NCBI RefSeq assembly: GCF_049056525.1 | Contig: NZ_JBHUPT010000029.1 | Span: 62,001-126,000, forward strand | DNA length: 64,000 bases | Source: Leisingera coralii | GTDB taxonomy: Bacteria > Pseudomonadota > Alphaproteobacteria > Rhodobacterales > Rhodobacteraceae | Direction of reading: 5' to 3' | Part shown: in pieces, positions 25,075 to 34,284 of the stretch | How positions within the stretch are numbered: the stretch's first letter is position 1 | Layout of the letters: each line of letters starts with the position of its first letter | Translations under genes and position numbers: made by a program | Notes under the pieces: model-generated | The model's input: the letters and a program-made list of their open reading frames with translations, nothing else | Databases searched by the model: none | Told to the model about the DNA's origin: nothing

Positions 25075-27155
25075 GCACGCCTGAACCCGCCGAAATGAAA
25101 GTCTCCGCGCAGCGCCCCTCCCCGTGGCGCAACCTGTCGCTGGTCTGGCTGGTGCCGCTTGTGGCGCTGGCGGTATCGCTGGGTGTCGCCTGGAAGGCCT
25201 ACAACGACCGCGGAGTGCTGATCCGGATCGCCTTTGACAACGCCTCAGGAGTCGTCGCCAACGAAACCACGGTGCGCTACCGTGACGTGGTGATCGGCCG
25301 GGTGGAGGACGTGGGCTTTGCCGACGACCTCAGCAAGGTCTCTGTCTGGGCCCGCATCGACAAGCAGATTGCCCCCTACCTGGACCAGGACGCCGCCTTT
25401 TGGGTGGTCCGTCCAGAGGTCAGCACCCGCGGCATCTCCGGGCTCAGCACCGTGCTGTCCGGCGTTTATATCGAGGGCACCTGGGACCAGGTGCCGGGCG
25501 TGGCCGCAACCAGCTTTGAGGGCGAAGACGGGCCGCCGCTGGTGCAGCCGGGCCGCGACGGGCGGCGGATCACCCTGCGCACCACCGACGGCAGCATGAT
25601 CTCCGAAGGTGCGCCGGTGCTGTTCCGCGGCATCGAGGTCGGGCGGCTGGAGCAGCCGCGCCTGACCGTCAGCGGCGACAGCATCGTTGTCGATGCCTTC
25701 ATCGAGTCGCCGCACGACCGGCGCATCAACTCTGCCACCCGGTTCTGGGACACCTCCGGCTTTTCCGTCTCGATCGGTCCCAGCGGGCTGTCGCTGGACG
25801 TGGACAGCATCGCCTCGCTGGTGGCCGGCGGCATCGAATTCGACACCGTGTTCGACGGCGGCAAGCCGGTGGGCAAGGGCACCGTGTTTGACATCCACCC
25901 GGACGAGGCCGCTGCCCGCCGCACCGCCTTTGCCCGGTCGCGGTCGGGCGGCGTTGCCGTGGCGGTGGCATTTGATGAATCCGTGTCGGGCCTCGCCAGC
26001 GGCGCCGCGGTCAAGCTGGGCGGCGTCAAGGTGGGCGAGGTCAGCACCCTGAACGCCGCCATCCGGAACGAAGGTGAAGAGGCCGATGTGCAGCTGATTG
26101 CCAAGCTGCTGCTGGAGCCTGCGCTGATGGGGCTTCCGCCCGGCGCGGGACAGGCCGAAGTGCTGGATTTCCTGGAACAGGCCGTTGAAGGCGGGCTGCG
26201 GGCGCGGCTGGCCTCTGCCGGGCTGCTGAGTGCGGAACTGATTGTTGAACTTGTCACTCTGGACGAGGCCGCCCCGGCGCAGCTCGACCGCACTGCAGAG
26301 CCCTTCCCCGAATTGCCCAGCGCACCTTCCGATCTGCCCGATTTCACCGCAACCGCCGAAGGCGCGCTGGAGCGCATCAGCGAGCTGCCGGTGGAGGAGC
26401 TGATGGCGCAGGCCATCGCCACCCTGGCCAGCATCGAAGACCTGGCCGCCGCCGACAGCACCCGCCAGGTGCCGGACGCCGCGGTGGCACTGCTGGAGGA
26501 CACCCGCGCGCTGGTTGCGGATCCCGGCACCCGCGCCCTGCCGGGTGAATTGAACGCCGCCGTGGCGGATCTGCGCGCCATCATGGCAGACCTGCAGCAG
26601 GGCAAGGCGGTTGCCAACCTGACTGCCGCGCTGGAGCAAGGCAGCCAGGCGGCCGCCAGCCTTGCCGCCGCATCGGATGAGCTGCCCGCCCTGGTCAGCG
26701 ACTTCCGCGCCCTGGCTGCCAAGGCCAACTCGCTGGAGGCCGAAGAGCTGATCCGCTCTGCCAGCCAGCTGATGAACAGCGCCGATGCGCTGATCGGCAC
26801 GCAGGACGCCCGCGATTTGCCCCCTGCCCTGACCGGCGCGCTGGACGAAATGCGCCACACCCTGGAGGCGCTGCGCCAGGGCGGGCTGGTGGACAACGCC
26901 AATGCCACCATGGCCTCTGCCCGCGGCGCCGCCGATGCCGTGGCCGCCGCCGCCGAGGGCCTGCCGGCCCTCGCCGACCGGCTGGAGCGGCTGGTCGCCC
27001 AATCCGAGGCGCTGATCGCCTCCTATGGTGCGCGCTCCAGCTTCAATTCTGAAACGCTGGACGCCCTGCGCGAGGTCAAGACCGCCGCCCGCGCCGTCTC
27101 GCAACTGGCCCGCAAGATTGAACGCGATCCGAATTCCCTGCTGTTTGGAAAATAA
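25071..27155 (+). CDS. pqiB: PqiB-type MCE-domain lipid transport protein
   Basis: A 694-residue protein with one N-terminal membrane helix (about residues 22-42, SLVWLVPLVALAVSLG) and a periplasmic part with three MlaD/MCE domains, recognisable by VRYRDVVIGRVEDVGF, VLFRGIEVGRLEQP and VKLGGVKVGEVSTL. Such domains form hexameric rings that carry lipids through the periplasm. After about residue 385 a long alanine- and leucine-rich helical region follows, as in PqiB needles but about 150 residues longer than in the E. coli protein. ATGA overlap with the second pqiA half and a 1-base gap to pqiC show one operon. Confidence 0.9.
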   Translation: MSTPEPAEMKVSAQRPSPWRNLSLVWLVPLVALAVSLGVAWKAYNDRGVLIRIAFDNASGVVANETTVRYRDVVIGRVEDVGFADDLSKVSVWARIDKQIAPYLDQDAAFWVVRPEVSTRGISGLSTVLSGVYIEGTWDQVPGVAATSFEGEDGPPLVQPGRDGRRITLRTTDGSMISEGAPVLFRGIEVGRLEQPRLTVSGDSIVVDAFIESPHDRRINSATRFWDTSGFSVSIGPSGLSLDVDSIASLVAGGIEFDTVFDGGKPVGKGTVFDIHPDEAAARRTAFARSRSGGVAVAVAFDESVSGLASGAAVKLGGVKVGEVSTLNAAIRNEGEEADVQLIAKLLLEPALMGLPPGAGQAEVLDFLEQAVEGGLRARLASAGLLSAELIVELVTLDEAAPAQLDRTAEPFPELPSAPSDLPDFTATAEGALERISELPVEELMAQAIATLASIEDLAAADSTRQVPDAAVALLEDTRALVADPGTRALPGELNAAVADLRAIMADLQQGKAVANLTAALEQGSQAAASLAAASDELPALVSDFRALAAKANSLEAEELIRSASQLMNSADALIGTQDARDLPPALTGALDEMRHTLEALRQGGLVDNANATMASARGAADAVAAAAEGLPALADRLERLVAQSEALIASYGARSSFNSETLDALREVKTAARAVSQLARKIERDPNSLLFGK

Positions 27156-27156
27156 G

Positions 27157-27714
27157 ATGATAAAACCCCTGTCTTTGACGCTTCCCATTGCCCTGCTGGC
27201 GGCCTGCGCGCCGTCCAATGATGCCCGCTATCTGATTTCCGCAGCGCCGGGTGAGAGAGTCGCAAACCTGCGCTCCCGCACCATCGAGGTGCGGCTGGTC
27301 TCCCTGCCCTCCTACGCCGCCGCCTCCGAAATCGTTGCCGAGGGTGAAGGCGGCGCCCTGTTTGCACTTGGCGGCGCGCAATGGGCCGACGACCCGGCCC
27401 GCGGCATGACCGCCGCCCTGGCGCGCGGGCTGAACGAGCGCACCGGCGCCTCTGCCGCGATTGAGCCCTGGCCGCTGAACACCGGCCCGGATGCGCGGCT
27501 GGATGTGCGGGTCGATCAGGCTTATGCCCGTGCCGATGGCATCTTCGAACTCACCGGCCAGTTCGCGGTCTCCTCACCCGAAGGCACGGTGCGGGAATTC
27601 GTCAAGCGTTTCGACATCCAGACGCCGGTTAGCGGCACTGGGCCTTCCGCCACAGCTGACGCCCTCTCCCGCTCACTGGCAGAGCTTGCCCGGCAGGTGT
27701 CGCAGGCCATGTAA
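27157..27714 (+). CDS. pqiC: PqiC-like ABC-type transport auxiliary lipoprotein
   Basis: A 185-residue lipoprotein with signal peptide MIKPLSLTLPIALLAAC; the lipobox LLAAC puts the lipidated cysteine at residue 17. The following part (IEVRLVSLPSYAAASEIV and WADDPARGMTAALARGL) fits the PqiC/DUF330 family that holds the PqiB needle to the outer membrane. ATG 27157 is chosen because the signal peptide starts there. It is the last gene of the pqi operon and is followed by a convergent gene. Confidence 0.88.
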   Translation: MIKPLSLTLPIALLAACAPSNDARYLISAAPGERVANLRSRTIEVRLVSLPSYAAASEIVAEGEGGALFALGGAQWADDPARGMTAALARGLNERTGASAAIEPWPLNTGPDARLDVRVDQAYARADGIFELTGQFAVSSPEGTVREFVKRFDIQTPVSGTGPSATADALSRSLAELARQVSQAM

Positions 27715-27746
27715 TTGCCTGCGCAGCGCTGCGGCGCGGCTTCCAC

Positions 27747-27766
27747 GCTGCCGGCGTGCCGGCAGC
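27747..27766. terminator. Hairpin between convergent pqiC and chorismate-lyase-like gene
   Basis: GCTGCCGGC (27747-27755) pairs with GCCGGCAGC (27758-27766) around a minimal loop. A wider pair, ATTGCCTG near 27714 and CAGGCAAT near 27772, encloses it. It lies between two convergent stop codons and could end both transcripts. Confidence 0.5.
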
Positions 27767-27770
27767 CCCC

Positions 27771-28436
27771 TCAGGCAATCTGCTCGGCCGGGCCGGTCAG
27801 CGGCAGCCCCTGCAGCATTCCGGAGCGGTAGGTTTCGGTAATCAGCATGCAGGAGGTGTTTTCGATCTCCAGCACATAGGTTCTTGCCGCCTCGGGGTCG
27901 GGCACTCCGCAGCGCTGCCAGAGCCGGGACAAGACACCCTCCGGGCACGGCACCGGTCTTTTGCGGGTCAGCTTGATGTCAAAGATGTACCCGATCGGCG
28001 ACAGCCCCTGCTCAAGATGCCTTTGCACCTCCGGGTCCAGCTGCTCCAGCGCGACATAGGTCAGGTTGTCCATCATCACCTCACCGCGGTGCGACATGCA
28101 GACCTGGCGCTCGATGAAGGACGTCCCGGGCAGGTGTGCCCTGACCTCCGCGGGCACATCGGCGGTGATCTTCTGATGCAGCACATCCAGCTGCACCGGC
28201 CCGTCAGCCAGTGTCTCGCAGATCAGCGTGGCCGAGCCGTCCTGCACCAGCAGCATCTTTTTCCAGACCGCTGCCCATTGAGCAAACGGGCTGCCGGCGG
28301 TGAGGCCGTCGCCGAACCGCTTGCGCAGCAGCGGGGCCTGCGGCCGGTCCTGCCCGCCGGGCGGCGTGCCCGCGCTCTGATGCTGAATGCCGGTGCTCAT
28401 ATCTTGCAACTTCCCGTTCGGACTCGGCAGCAGCAA
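27771..28436 (-). CDS. Chorismate lyase-like (UbiC/DUF98 fold) protein
   Basis: A protein of up to 221 residues. The core WKKMLLVQDGSATLICETLADGPVQLDVL, then the basic ERQVCMSHRGEVMMDNLTYVALEQL, then the YIFDIKLTRKRPV segment follow the order of the chorismate pyruvate-lyase superfamily. The start is uncertain: ATG 28436 gives a disordered 50-residue lead and ATG 28400 is equally possible. UbiC makes 4-hydroxybenzoate for ubiquinone, but the similarity here is to the fold and not enough to claim that reaction. It diverges from the LHPP-like phosphatase gene. Confidence 0.55.
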   Translation of the reverse strand: MLLPSPNGKLQDMSTGIQHQSAGTPPGGQDRPQAPLLRKRFGDGLTAGSPFAQWAAVWKKMLLVQDGSATLICETLADGPVQLDVLHQKITADVPAEVRAHLPGTSFIERQVCMSHRGEVMMDNLTYVALEQLDPEVQRHLEQGLSPIGYIFDIKLTRKRPVPCPEGVLSRLWQRCGVPDPEAARTYVLEIENTSCMLITETYRSGMLQGLPLTGPAEQIA

Positions 28437-28527
28437 TAGCAGCGCCGGCGGCCCCAGTACAATGCGGTCTGATGGCTGCGCTGGCGCTGCCGTTGACGCT
28501 TCGCAATCGCTCGGGCACTGTTTCAGA

Positions 28528-29301
28528 ATGATCCAAACAGTTCTGCTTGATCTGTCCGGCGTTCTTTATCAGGGCAACGAAGCAATCCCCGGGGCCGTGC
28601 AGGCGCTTGCCCGTCTGCGCTCAAGCGGCCGCCAGGTGCGCTGCCTCACCAACAGCACCCGGCAGCCCAAGCGCCTGATCCTGCGCAAGCTGAACAAGCT
28701 TGGCTTTGCCATCGGGCCGGAGGAGGTTTTCACCCCCGTGGCCGCCGCCCTCGATTGGCTGGCCCGCACCGGCCACAGCCCGCACCTGCTTGTCCACCCC
28801 GCACTTGAGGAGGAATTCGGCCAGTGCGAGCGCACCGGGCCGCCGGCGGTCATCGCCGGCGATGCCGCCCAGGCGTTTTCCTATGACAACATGAACCGGG
28901 CATTCCGGCTGCTGCTGGATGGCGCGCCGCTGGTGGCCCTGGCGGACAACCGTGTCTTCCTGGACGAAGACGGCCAGTTGAGCCTCGACGCCGGCTGTTT
29001 CATAACCGCGCTGGAACATGCCGCCGGAGTCCGGGCCATGCTGTTCGGCAAGCCGGACCCGGAATTCTTCCAGGCCGCCGTTGCCAGCACCGGGGCCGCC
29101 CCTGCGCAGGCCGCGATGATCGGCGATGATGCTGAAAGCGATGTTGCCGGCGCCCTGGCCGCCGGTCTGAATCAGGCCTACCTGGTGCGCACCGGTAAAT
29201 ACCGCGACGGCGACGAGACAAGGTTCACCCCGAAACCGACAGCAACCACGGCGGACGTCGGCGGCGCGGTGAGCTGCATCACGGCTTCAAACGGAGTGTG
29301 A
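28528..29301 (+). CDS. LHPP/HDHD2-like HAD-superfamily phosphatase
   Basis: A 257-residue HAD hydrolase with the start TVLLDLSGVLYQG. The serine in place of the second aspartate is normal for the LHPP/HDHD2 branch, which acts on phospholysine, phosphohistidine or pyrophosphate. Motif II is CLTNSTRQPKR (about residue 42), the lysine is in FGKPDPEFF, and motif IV is MIGDDAESDVAGALAAGL. ATG 28528 fits the family start; a longer frame from 28387 would overlap the divergent gene's start. It is the last gene before the change in base composition. Confidence 0.88.
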   Translation: MIQTVLLDLSGVLYQGNEAIPGAVQALARLRSSGRQVRCLTNSTRQPKRLILRKLNKLGFAIGPEEVFTPVAAALDWLARTGHSPHLLVHPALEEEFGQCERTGPPAVIAGDAAQAFSYDNMNRAFRLLLDGAPLVALADNRVFLDEDGQLSLDAGCFITALEHAAGVRAMLFGKPDPEFFQAAVASTGAAPAQAAMIGDDAESDVAGALAAGLNQAYLVRTGKYRDGDETRFTPKPTATTADVGGAVSCITASNGV

Positions 29302-29489
29302 GCAAAAAGTTTCCGTCAGGCACCGGCAGCTGCAAGCCAGACGGCGGCACCGGTAACTGCCCGCGGCTCTTCCCTGGAGTGCAGCCTCACAGCAGCAAAT
29401 GCGAACGCGGCGCAAATCCTCAATTGACAGGCAGGCGTTTGCCTCGGGGTCGCAGTCACCTCGCACAACTGTGCTCGACAACATGCGCC

Positions 29490-29730
29490 CGCCAGCGCCC
29501 GAAACTCTACTTCGAATTGGCACATCGAAATGGGGCTGGACATTGGTTCAATCGAGATAGCGGGAAATACCGTCGAGGCCGGACACATGATGATCTTCCG
29601 GCCTGGCGACCAAGTCACCGTAAAGGCAAATGGGAATGGAGCGCGGCTATGTCCCCCGCTTCATGCGTGCGCCGCTTCCATCCGTCAAAATGGTATTGGT
29701 CAAAGAAACCTACAGATCTCGAATTGCTCC
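29490..29730 (+). pseudogene. Decayed C-terminal fragment of a pirin-family gene
   Basis: Two frames together read as the end of a pirin: KLYFELAHRNGAG in one frame (from about 29497), then GSIEIAGNTVEAGHMMIFRPGD in another (about 29545-29610), then possibly KWYWSKKPTD back in the first (about 29690-29718). In intact pirins these segments are contiguous in one frame and about 20 residues more lie between the first two. No N-terminal half is seen. It sits in the 408-base gap between the HAD phosphatase and the convergent AraC gene. The gap holds nothing else I can identify. Confidence 0.5.
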
Positions 29731-30594
29731 CGGGGTGAGGCCCGTCGCCTGCAAGATCAATTTGTTCATATGTGCCTGGTTTGCGAACCCGCATCCAATT
29801 GCGATCTCGACAAATGGCTGTTTTGACGACTGCAACAGGTTTAGCGCGCGATCAATCCGGCGGTTGCGTATGTACGTTGCCGGCGGCACGCCAAAACTCT
29901 TCTTGAAGACCCTGGAAAAATGGAATGGGCTCATGCCGCAGATTTCCGACAGATCGCTGATGCGGATCGTTTTTTGCAGATTATCCTCGATGAATTCGAC
30001 GACATCTTTGAGAGCACAGTCTTCGTCCACGGTTTCGAATGCTTCCCCGAACTTCTTACCGTTACGCACGAGAGCGGCAGCGCCTAGCAAAATTACATAT
30101 GCCCGGTAATCCATCTCCGCTGCCATGACGGGATCATCTTCATCCTCCATACGAGCCAGGTAACCTTGGATGTCCCTAGAAAGGGCCTCACTCCGCAAAC
30201 CGAAAAAGTCGCTTATCTGCTCGCCGGCTTCATTCTTTGCCATCGAGGCCATTTCGGCCAACAAGCTTGGCTTAAAGTACAGATGCGCATACTCGACTGT
30301 ACCTTCGGACGAAAATTCGCCTCCCGACCCTGGAGCCTGAAGAGAGATCGCACCGCGAGTTGCCATAGGAGCAATATGCTCGCGCCGGCGCGCCGACCCT
30401 CCGTCTACGTGGTATGTCAACACATAATGATCGACGCCTGAAAATGTGAGGCAAGACCCAAGGTCCAGCTTGAGCTTCATAGAAGGCATGTTCCAGCCTT
30501 CTTCGAATCCCCGAAGAGGGAAGGGCAACGTGCCAAAATGCTTACGGTAGCAGCCGCAGTGTGCGGGCTCCTGAATAAACTTGTGCATGCCCAT
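29710..30594 (-). CDS. AraC-family transcriptional regulator
   Basis: A regulator of about 294 residues with a C-terminal double helix-turn-helix: IRISDLSEICGMSPFHFSRVFKK (shown as pattern), then FVEIAIGCGFANQAHMNKLI near the end. The start is uncertain; ATG 30594 has a G-rich ribosome site and a frame is open further up to 30843. It is transcribed away from the isochorismatase-fold gene at 31003 and is probably its regulator, together with the operon that follows. Confidence 0.87.
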   Translation of the reverse strand: MGMHKFIQEPAHCGCYRKHFGTLPFPLRGFEEGWNMPSMKLKLDLGSCLTFSGVDHYVLTYHVDGGSARRREHIAPMATRGAISLQAPGSGGEFSSEGTVEYAHLYFKPSLLAEMASMAKNEAGEQISDFFGLRSEALSRDIQGYLARMEDEDDPVMAAEMDYRAYVILLGAAALVRNGKKFGEAFETVDEDCALKDVVEFIEDNLQKTIRISDLSEICGMSPFHFSRVFKKSFGVPPATYIRNRRIDRALNLLQSSKQPFVEIAIGCGFANQAHMNKLILQATGLTPGAIRDL

Positions 30595-31002
30595 GGGCTT
30601 CCCCCGCACGTCCTCCTGTTTCAATCGGCTTGCCGGCCTGAAGCGTTTCCAAACTCTAGCCTCAGATAAGGTCGCCGTGCAGGATTGAAAGGCTCGAGGC
30701 CCACTGCATTGCTGCAAAAGAAACTTTACTCCTTCAATCCTGACCTGTGGCTTCGGTTCGGTGCAACACGATTTGACATCTTCACCATTATAGGCCGCTA
30801 GAACACAAAGGGTCCGATAAAACTCCGCCTGGCAGGCGGGCACACAGGTCTTGCTACGGCAACCAACTACGGTCGATCAGGCACGAATGTAGAAGCACCG
30901 CCGCAAGAACATGAAAGCCTGAGGAGAGCGGCGCAGCTATCTTCGGTCATCATCAGCACAAGCGAAGAAACCACTTGCAACTGAAGCAAGCACTGGGAGG
31001 AA
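30595..31002. promoter_or_regulatory. Divergent regulatory region between AraC gene and isochorismatase-operon
   Basis: About 408 bases separate the AraC start from the next rightward gene. No credible gene is present, and the AraC frame that runs through it has no family similarity there. The length suits binding sites for an AraC regulator and two divergent promoters. A strong ribosome site (GGGAGGAA) precedes ATG 31003. Confidence 0.45.
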
Positions 31003-31686
31003 ATGATGACCAAACCTGAACTTCTCACACCAGACAATTGCCAGCTGATCATTATCGACCATCAGCCGCAGATGGCCTTTGGTGTGCAGTCGATCGACCG
31101 CCAAGTCCTCAAGAACAACGTCGTTGCTCTGGCCAGATCGGCCAAGGTCTTTGGTATTCCAACCACGATCACCACAGTGGAGACCGAGAGCTTTTCCGGG
31201 CATACCTATCCCGAGATCCTGAACGTGTTTCCTGACCAGCCCCTTCTGGAACGTACCTCCATGAACTCGTGGGACGATCAGAAAGTGCGGGACGCCTTGT
31301 CCAAGAACGGGCAAAAGAAGGTGGTGGTTGCTGGGTTATGGACGGAAGTCTGCAACAACTCCTTTGCGTTTTCCGCGATGAGCGAAGGGAACTATGAGAT
31401 TTACATGGTTGCGGATGCCTCCGGCGGCACCTCCCAAGAGGCGCACGACTATGCGATGCAGCGCATGATCCAGGCGGGTGTTGTACCGGTCACCTGGCAG
31501 CAGGTGCTGCTGGAATGGCAGCGCGATTGGGCCCGCCGCGATACCTATGATGCGGTGATGGAGATCGTGAAAGAGCATTCTGGGGCCTATGGCATGGGTG
31601 TCGACTACGCATACACCATGGTTCACAAATCCCCGGAACGTGCAGAACACGGACCAAAACTGGACCCCGTTGCAGCAAATAGTTGA
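31003..31686 (+). CDS. Isochorismatase-fold hydrolase (YcaC-like)
   Basis: A 227-residue cysteine hydrolase. The catalytic aspartate is at LIIIDHQ (about residue 19) and the cysteine at GLWTEVCNNS (about 117); an arginine (LLERTSMNSW) stands where isochorismatases have lysine, as in YcaC-type enzymes. The C-terminal extension of about 25 residues is unusual. YcaC-like proteins have no settled physiological substrate. It is the first rightward gene after the AraC regulator and is one of three such paralogues in the window. Confidence 0.88.
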   Translation: MMTKPELLTPDNCQLIIIDHQPQMAFGVQSIDRQVLKNNVVALARSAKVFGIPTTITTVETESFSGHTYPEILNVFPDQPLLERTSMNSWDDQKVRDALSKNGQKKVVVAGLWTEVCNNSFAFSAMSEGNYEIYMVADASGGTSQEAHDYAMQRMIQAGVVPVTWQQVLLEWQRDWARRDTYDAVMEIVKEHSGAYGMGVDYAYTMVHKSPERAEHGPKLDPVAANS

Positions 31687-31708
31687 GCCGTCTCCCGGCA
31701 TCAACCCA

Positions 31709-31725
31709 AGCGGCCTGAGGCCGCT
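31709..31725. terminator. Short hairpin between isochorismatase and amidohydrolase genes
   Basis: AGCGGCC and GGCCGCT (31709-31725) form a perfect 7-bp stem around TGA. It may attenuate transcription into the downstream amidohydrolase gene, so the 31003 gene could be expressed apart from the following operon. Confidence 0.35.
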
Positions 31726-31791
31726 GCCCCACTCCAGCACAGAGCCCGGGTCCGCCACGGCTGTTCCGCGCTCAAAATTCGGGAGAGTTGA

Positions 31792-33786
31792 ATGGGCACT
31801 AATAGCCAATCGAAAAGACCGTCCCGGCCAAGCAGGCGCAGGGCCATGCAATTGGGCGCGGCGGGCGCTGCCGCCTCTTCCCTATGGCCGGTGTGGCTGC
31901 GTGCGCAACAGGAGGAGACAACTGACATGGCGGACACGATAATCGCTAACGGGCAGTTCACGACCCTGGATCCAGAGGCCCCGGACGTGGAGGCCGTCGC
32001 GATCAAGGACGGCCTGATCCAAGCCACAGGGGCCGCTTCAGAGATCATGAGCCTGCGCGGGCCGGAAACAGAGGTCATCGACGCTGGCGGACGCCGGGTG
32101 ATCCCGGGGTTGAATGACAGCCACACCCATCTGATACGCGGCGGGCTGAACTACAACATGGAATTGCGCTGGGAGAATGTTCCTTCCGTGGACGACGCCC
32201 TGCGAATGCTGCGCGAGCAGGCGGACCGCACGCCTGCACCTCAATGGGTGCGCGTGGTCGGCGGCTGGTCAGAGTTCCAATTCGCAGAGCGGCGGATGCC
32301 CACACTGGAGGAGATAAACGCAGCTGCACCAGACACACCGGTCTTTATCTTGCACCTGTATGCCCGGGCGCTGCTGAACCGGGCCGCGCTGACAGCCTTG
32401 GGTATCACCAAGGACACTCCGGACCCGCCCGGCGGTGTTATCGAGAGGGACGCAAACGGCAATCCCACGGGAATGCTCATTGCTAAACCCTCTGCCCTGA
32501 TCCTTTACTCAACGCTCGCGCAAGGGCCCAAGCTTCCGCTGGAAGACCAAGTTAACTCAACCCGCCATTTCATGCGCGAACTGAACCGGCTTGCGATAAC
32601 CAGTGTCATCGACGCGGGCGGCGGCGGCCAGAATTACCCGGAAGATTACGAAGTCATACAACGGTTGCACGACGCGGACGAACTGACCGTGCGTATTGCC
32701 TACAATCTCTTTGCGCAGCGCGCGGGGGCGGAGCTATCGGATTACGAGCGCTGGATCGCCATGACGGAACCCGGTGCGGGGTCCTCCTATCTTCGCATGA
32801 ACGGCGCGGGTGAGAACCTGACCTGGTCCGCTGCGGACTTCGAGAATTTTCTGGAGCCAAGGCCAGACCTCGCGCCGGCGATGGAGGACGAGCTTGAAGA
32901 CATCGTCGAGCTGCTGGCCACCAATGAATGGCCGTTCCGCATTCACGCAACTTATGATGAATCGATTGACCGCTTCCTGAGCGTGTTCGAACGGGTCAAC
33001 CAGAAACAGCCGTTCAAGACACGGTTCATCATCGATCACGCCGAGACCATATCCGAGCGGAACATCGAACGGGTGAAAGCCTTTGGCGGAGGTATCGCGA
33101 CCCAGCACCGCATGGCTTTTCAGGGTGAGTATTTCGTGGACCGCTACGGCGAAGAAGCCGCACGGTTCACACCACCGATTGCAAAGATGCTTGAAATGGA
33201 AGTGCCCGTCGGTGCCGGCACCGATGCCACGCGTGTCGCGTCATATGACCCTTGGGTCAGCCTTTACTGGCTTGTTTCCGGAAAAACGCTGGGGGGTATG
33301 CCTCTCTACGAAGAGGACAACACTCTCAGCCGCGAGGCGGCCCTGCGGATCTGGACCCAGGGGTCTGCCTGGTTCTCGGGCGAACAGGACCTCAAGGGAA
33401 CGCTGGCTCCGGGACAGTATGCTGATCTCGCCATTCTGTCCGCCGATTACATGTCCGTCCCGCCGGAGGAAATCAGGCGGATTACATCAGTAATGACCAT
33501 GGTCGGTGGAAAAACCGTCTATGGGCAGGGTGATTTCGAGGACCTGGCACCGGAACTGCCGCAGCCAAGCCCGTCGTGGTCACCGGTTGGTGCTGTCGCC
33601 AGTCCCGGAATGCGCGAAGCCAGGATGGAAGCGCCGGTTCAGCACGCCAGGAGCTGCCACGACGGCTGTGCAAGTGCTTGCGGCATGCACGGGCACGATC
33701 ACCGGATCGCCTGGAACAACCCGATTCCAGTGAGGGATCTGAAGGCTTTCTGGGGCGCGCTTGGCTGCTCCTGTTTCGCCGTATGA
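31792..33786 (+). CDS. Tat-exported YtcJ-like amidohydrolase
   Basis: A 664-residue protein with an N-terminal SRRRAMQLGAAGAAAS stretch that looks like a twin-arginine signal. The amidohydrolase body follows: IPGLNDSHTHLIRGG with the metal-binding HxH (about residue 115), RFIIDHAETI and the GAGTDATRVASYDP segment near 480 typical of YtcJ-type enzymes. YtcJ-type members cleave C-N bonds of varied compounds. The C-terminal 70 residues (from about 595) add a cysteine- and histidine-rich tail (CHDGCASACGMHGHDH) that is unusual and could bind metal. Ribosome site GGGAGAG precedes ATG 31792. Confidence 0.88.
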   Translation: MGTNSQSKRPSRPSRRRAMQLGAAGAAASSLWPVWLRAQQEETTDMADTIIANGQFTTLDPEAPDVEAVAIKDGLIQATGAASEIMSLRGPETEVIDAGGRRVIPGLNDSHTHLIRGGLNYNMELRWENVPSVDDALRMLREQADRTPAPQWVRVVGGWSEFQFAERRMPTLEEINAAAPDTPVFILHLYARALLNRAALTALGITKDTPDPPGGVIERDANGNPTGMLIAKPSALILYSTLAQGPKLPLEDQVNSTRHFMRELNRLAITSVIDAGGGGQNYPEDYEVIQRLHDADELTVRIAYNLFAQRAGAELSDYERWIAMTEPGAGSSYLRMNGAGENLTWSAADFENFLEPRPDLAPAMEDELEDIVELLATNEWPFRIHATYDESIDRFLSVFERVNQKQPFKTRFIIDHAETISERNIERVKAFGGGIATQHRMAFQGEYFVDRYGEEAARFTPPIAKMLEMEVPVGAGTDATRVASYDPWVSLYWLVSGKTLGGMPLYEEDNTLSREAALRIWTQGSAWFSGEQDLKGTLAPGQYADLAILSADYMSVPPEEIRRITSVMTMVGGKTVYGQGDFEDLAPELPQPSPSWSPVGAVASPGMREARMEAPVQHARSCHDGCASACGMHGHDHRIAWNNPIPVRDLKAFWGALGCSCFAV

Positions 33787-33837
33787 CAAGCAGTTTCCAA
33801 AACAGAACGCCGTCAGGGAGAGAGGAGTTGATCGGGG

Positions 33838-34284
33838 ATGCTGACCAAAGCGGAGCAAAAGAGCCTGGTGCTCACCTACCTCAAGGCATTCGACAATGGC
33901 GGCACCGCGCCAGACGGGCGCTCGATCCTCGAATTATTTGCGGATGATGCAGAGGTTTACTTTCCCAAATGGGGAATAGCGCGCGGCCTGACAGAAATTG
34001 AACGCCTGTTCTCCGATGTGGGCGCAGGCATCATCGAGATACGGCACCGCTACGACACTGTGCGCTGGGTCCTGGCAGATGGCCCGCTGCTTGCAGCCGA
34101 AGGCGAAAGCGATGGCGTTCATCGCGACGGCGCATGGCGCGCCGGAGAGCCGGAAAGCGGTGCAGGAAGATGGTGTGATGTTTTCGAGTTTGCCGGCAAA
34201 AAGATCAGCCGCTGCTACATCTACCTCGATCCGGACTACGGAGGCCGCGATACCGCGCGCTACCAATGGCTGACCGCCCGGTGA
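33838..34284 (+). CDS. NTF2-like (SnoaL-type) protein
   Basis: A 148-residue protein with the cone-shaped NTF2 fold: an N-terminal helix pair (LTYLKAFDNGGTAPDGRSILELFADDAEVYFP) with a strand pattern after it, ending VFEFAGKKISRCYIYLDPDYGG. Such proteins include isomerases, cyclases and ligand-binding partners, so the role is open. It is 51 bases after the amidohydrolase stop and overlaps the next gene by 19 bases. Together with the following genes it forms a coupled operon. Confidence 0.8.
   Translation: MLTKAEQKSLVLTYLKAFDNGGTAPDGRSILELFADDAEVYFPKWGIARGLTEIERLFSDVGAGIIEIRHRYDTVRWVLADGPLLAAEGESDGVHRDGAWRAGEPESGAGRWCDVFEFAGKKISRCYIYLDPDYGGRDTARYQWLTAR

Noticed and set aside
25245..27218. 657-codon minus-strand frame antisense to pqiB
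   Set aside because: It is glycine-, glutamine- and alanine-rich and low in complexity, while pqiB on the other strand has three MCE domains and operon overlaps.
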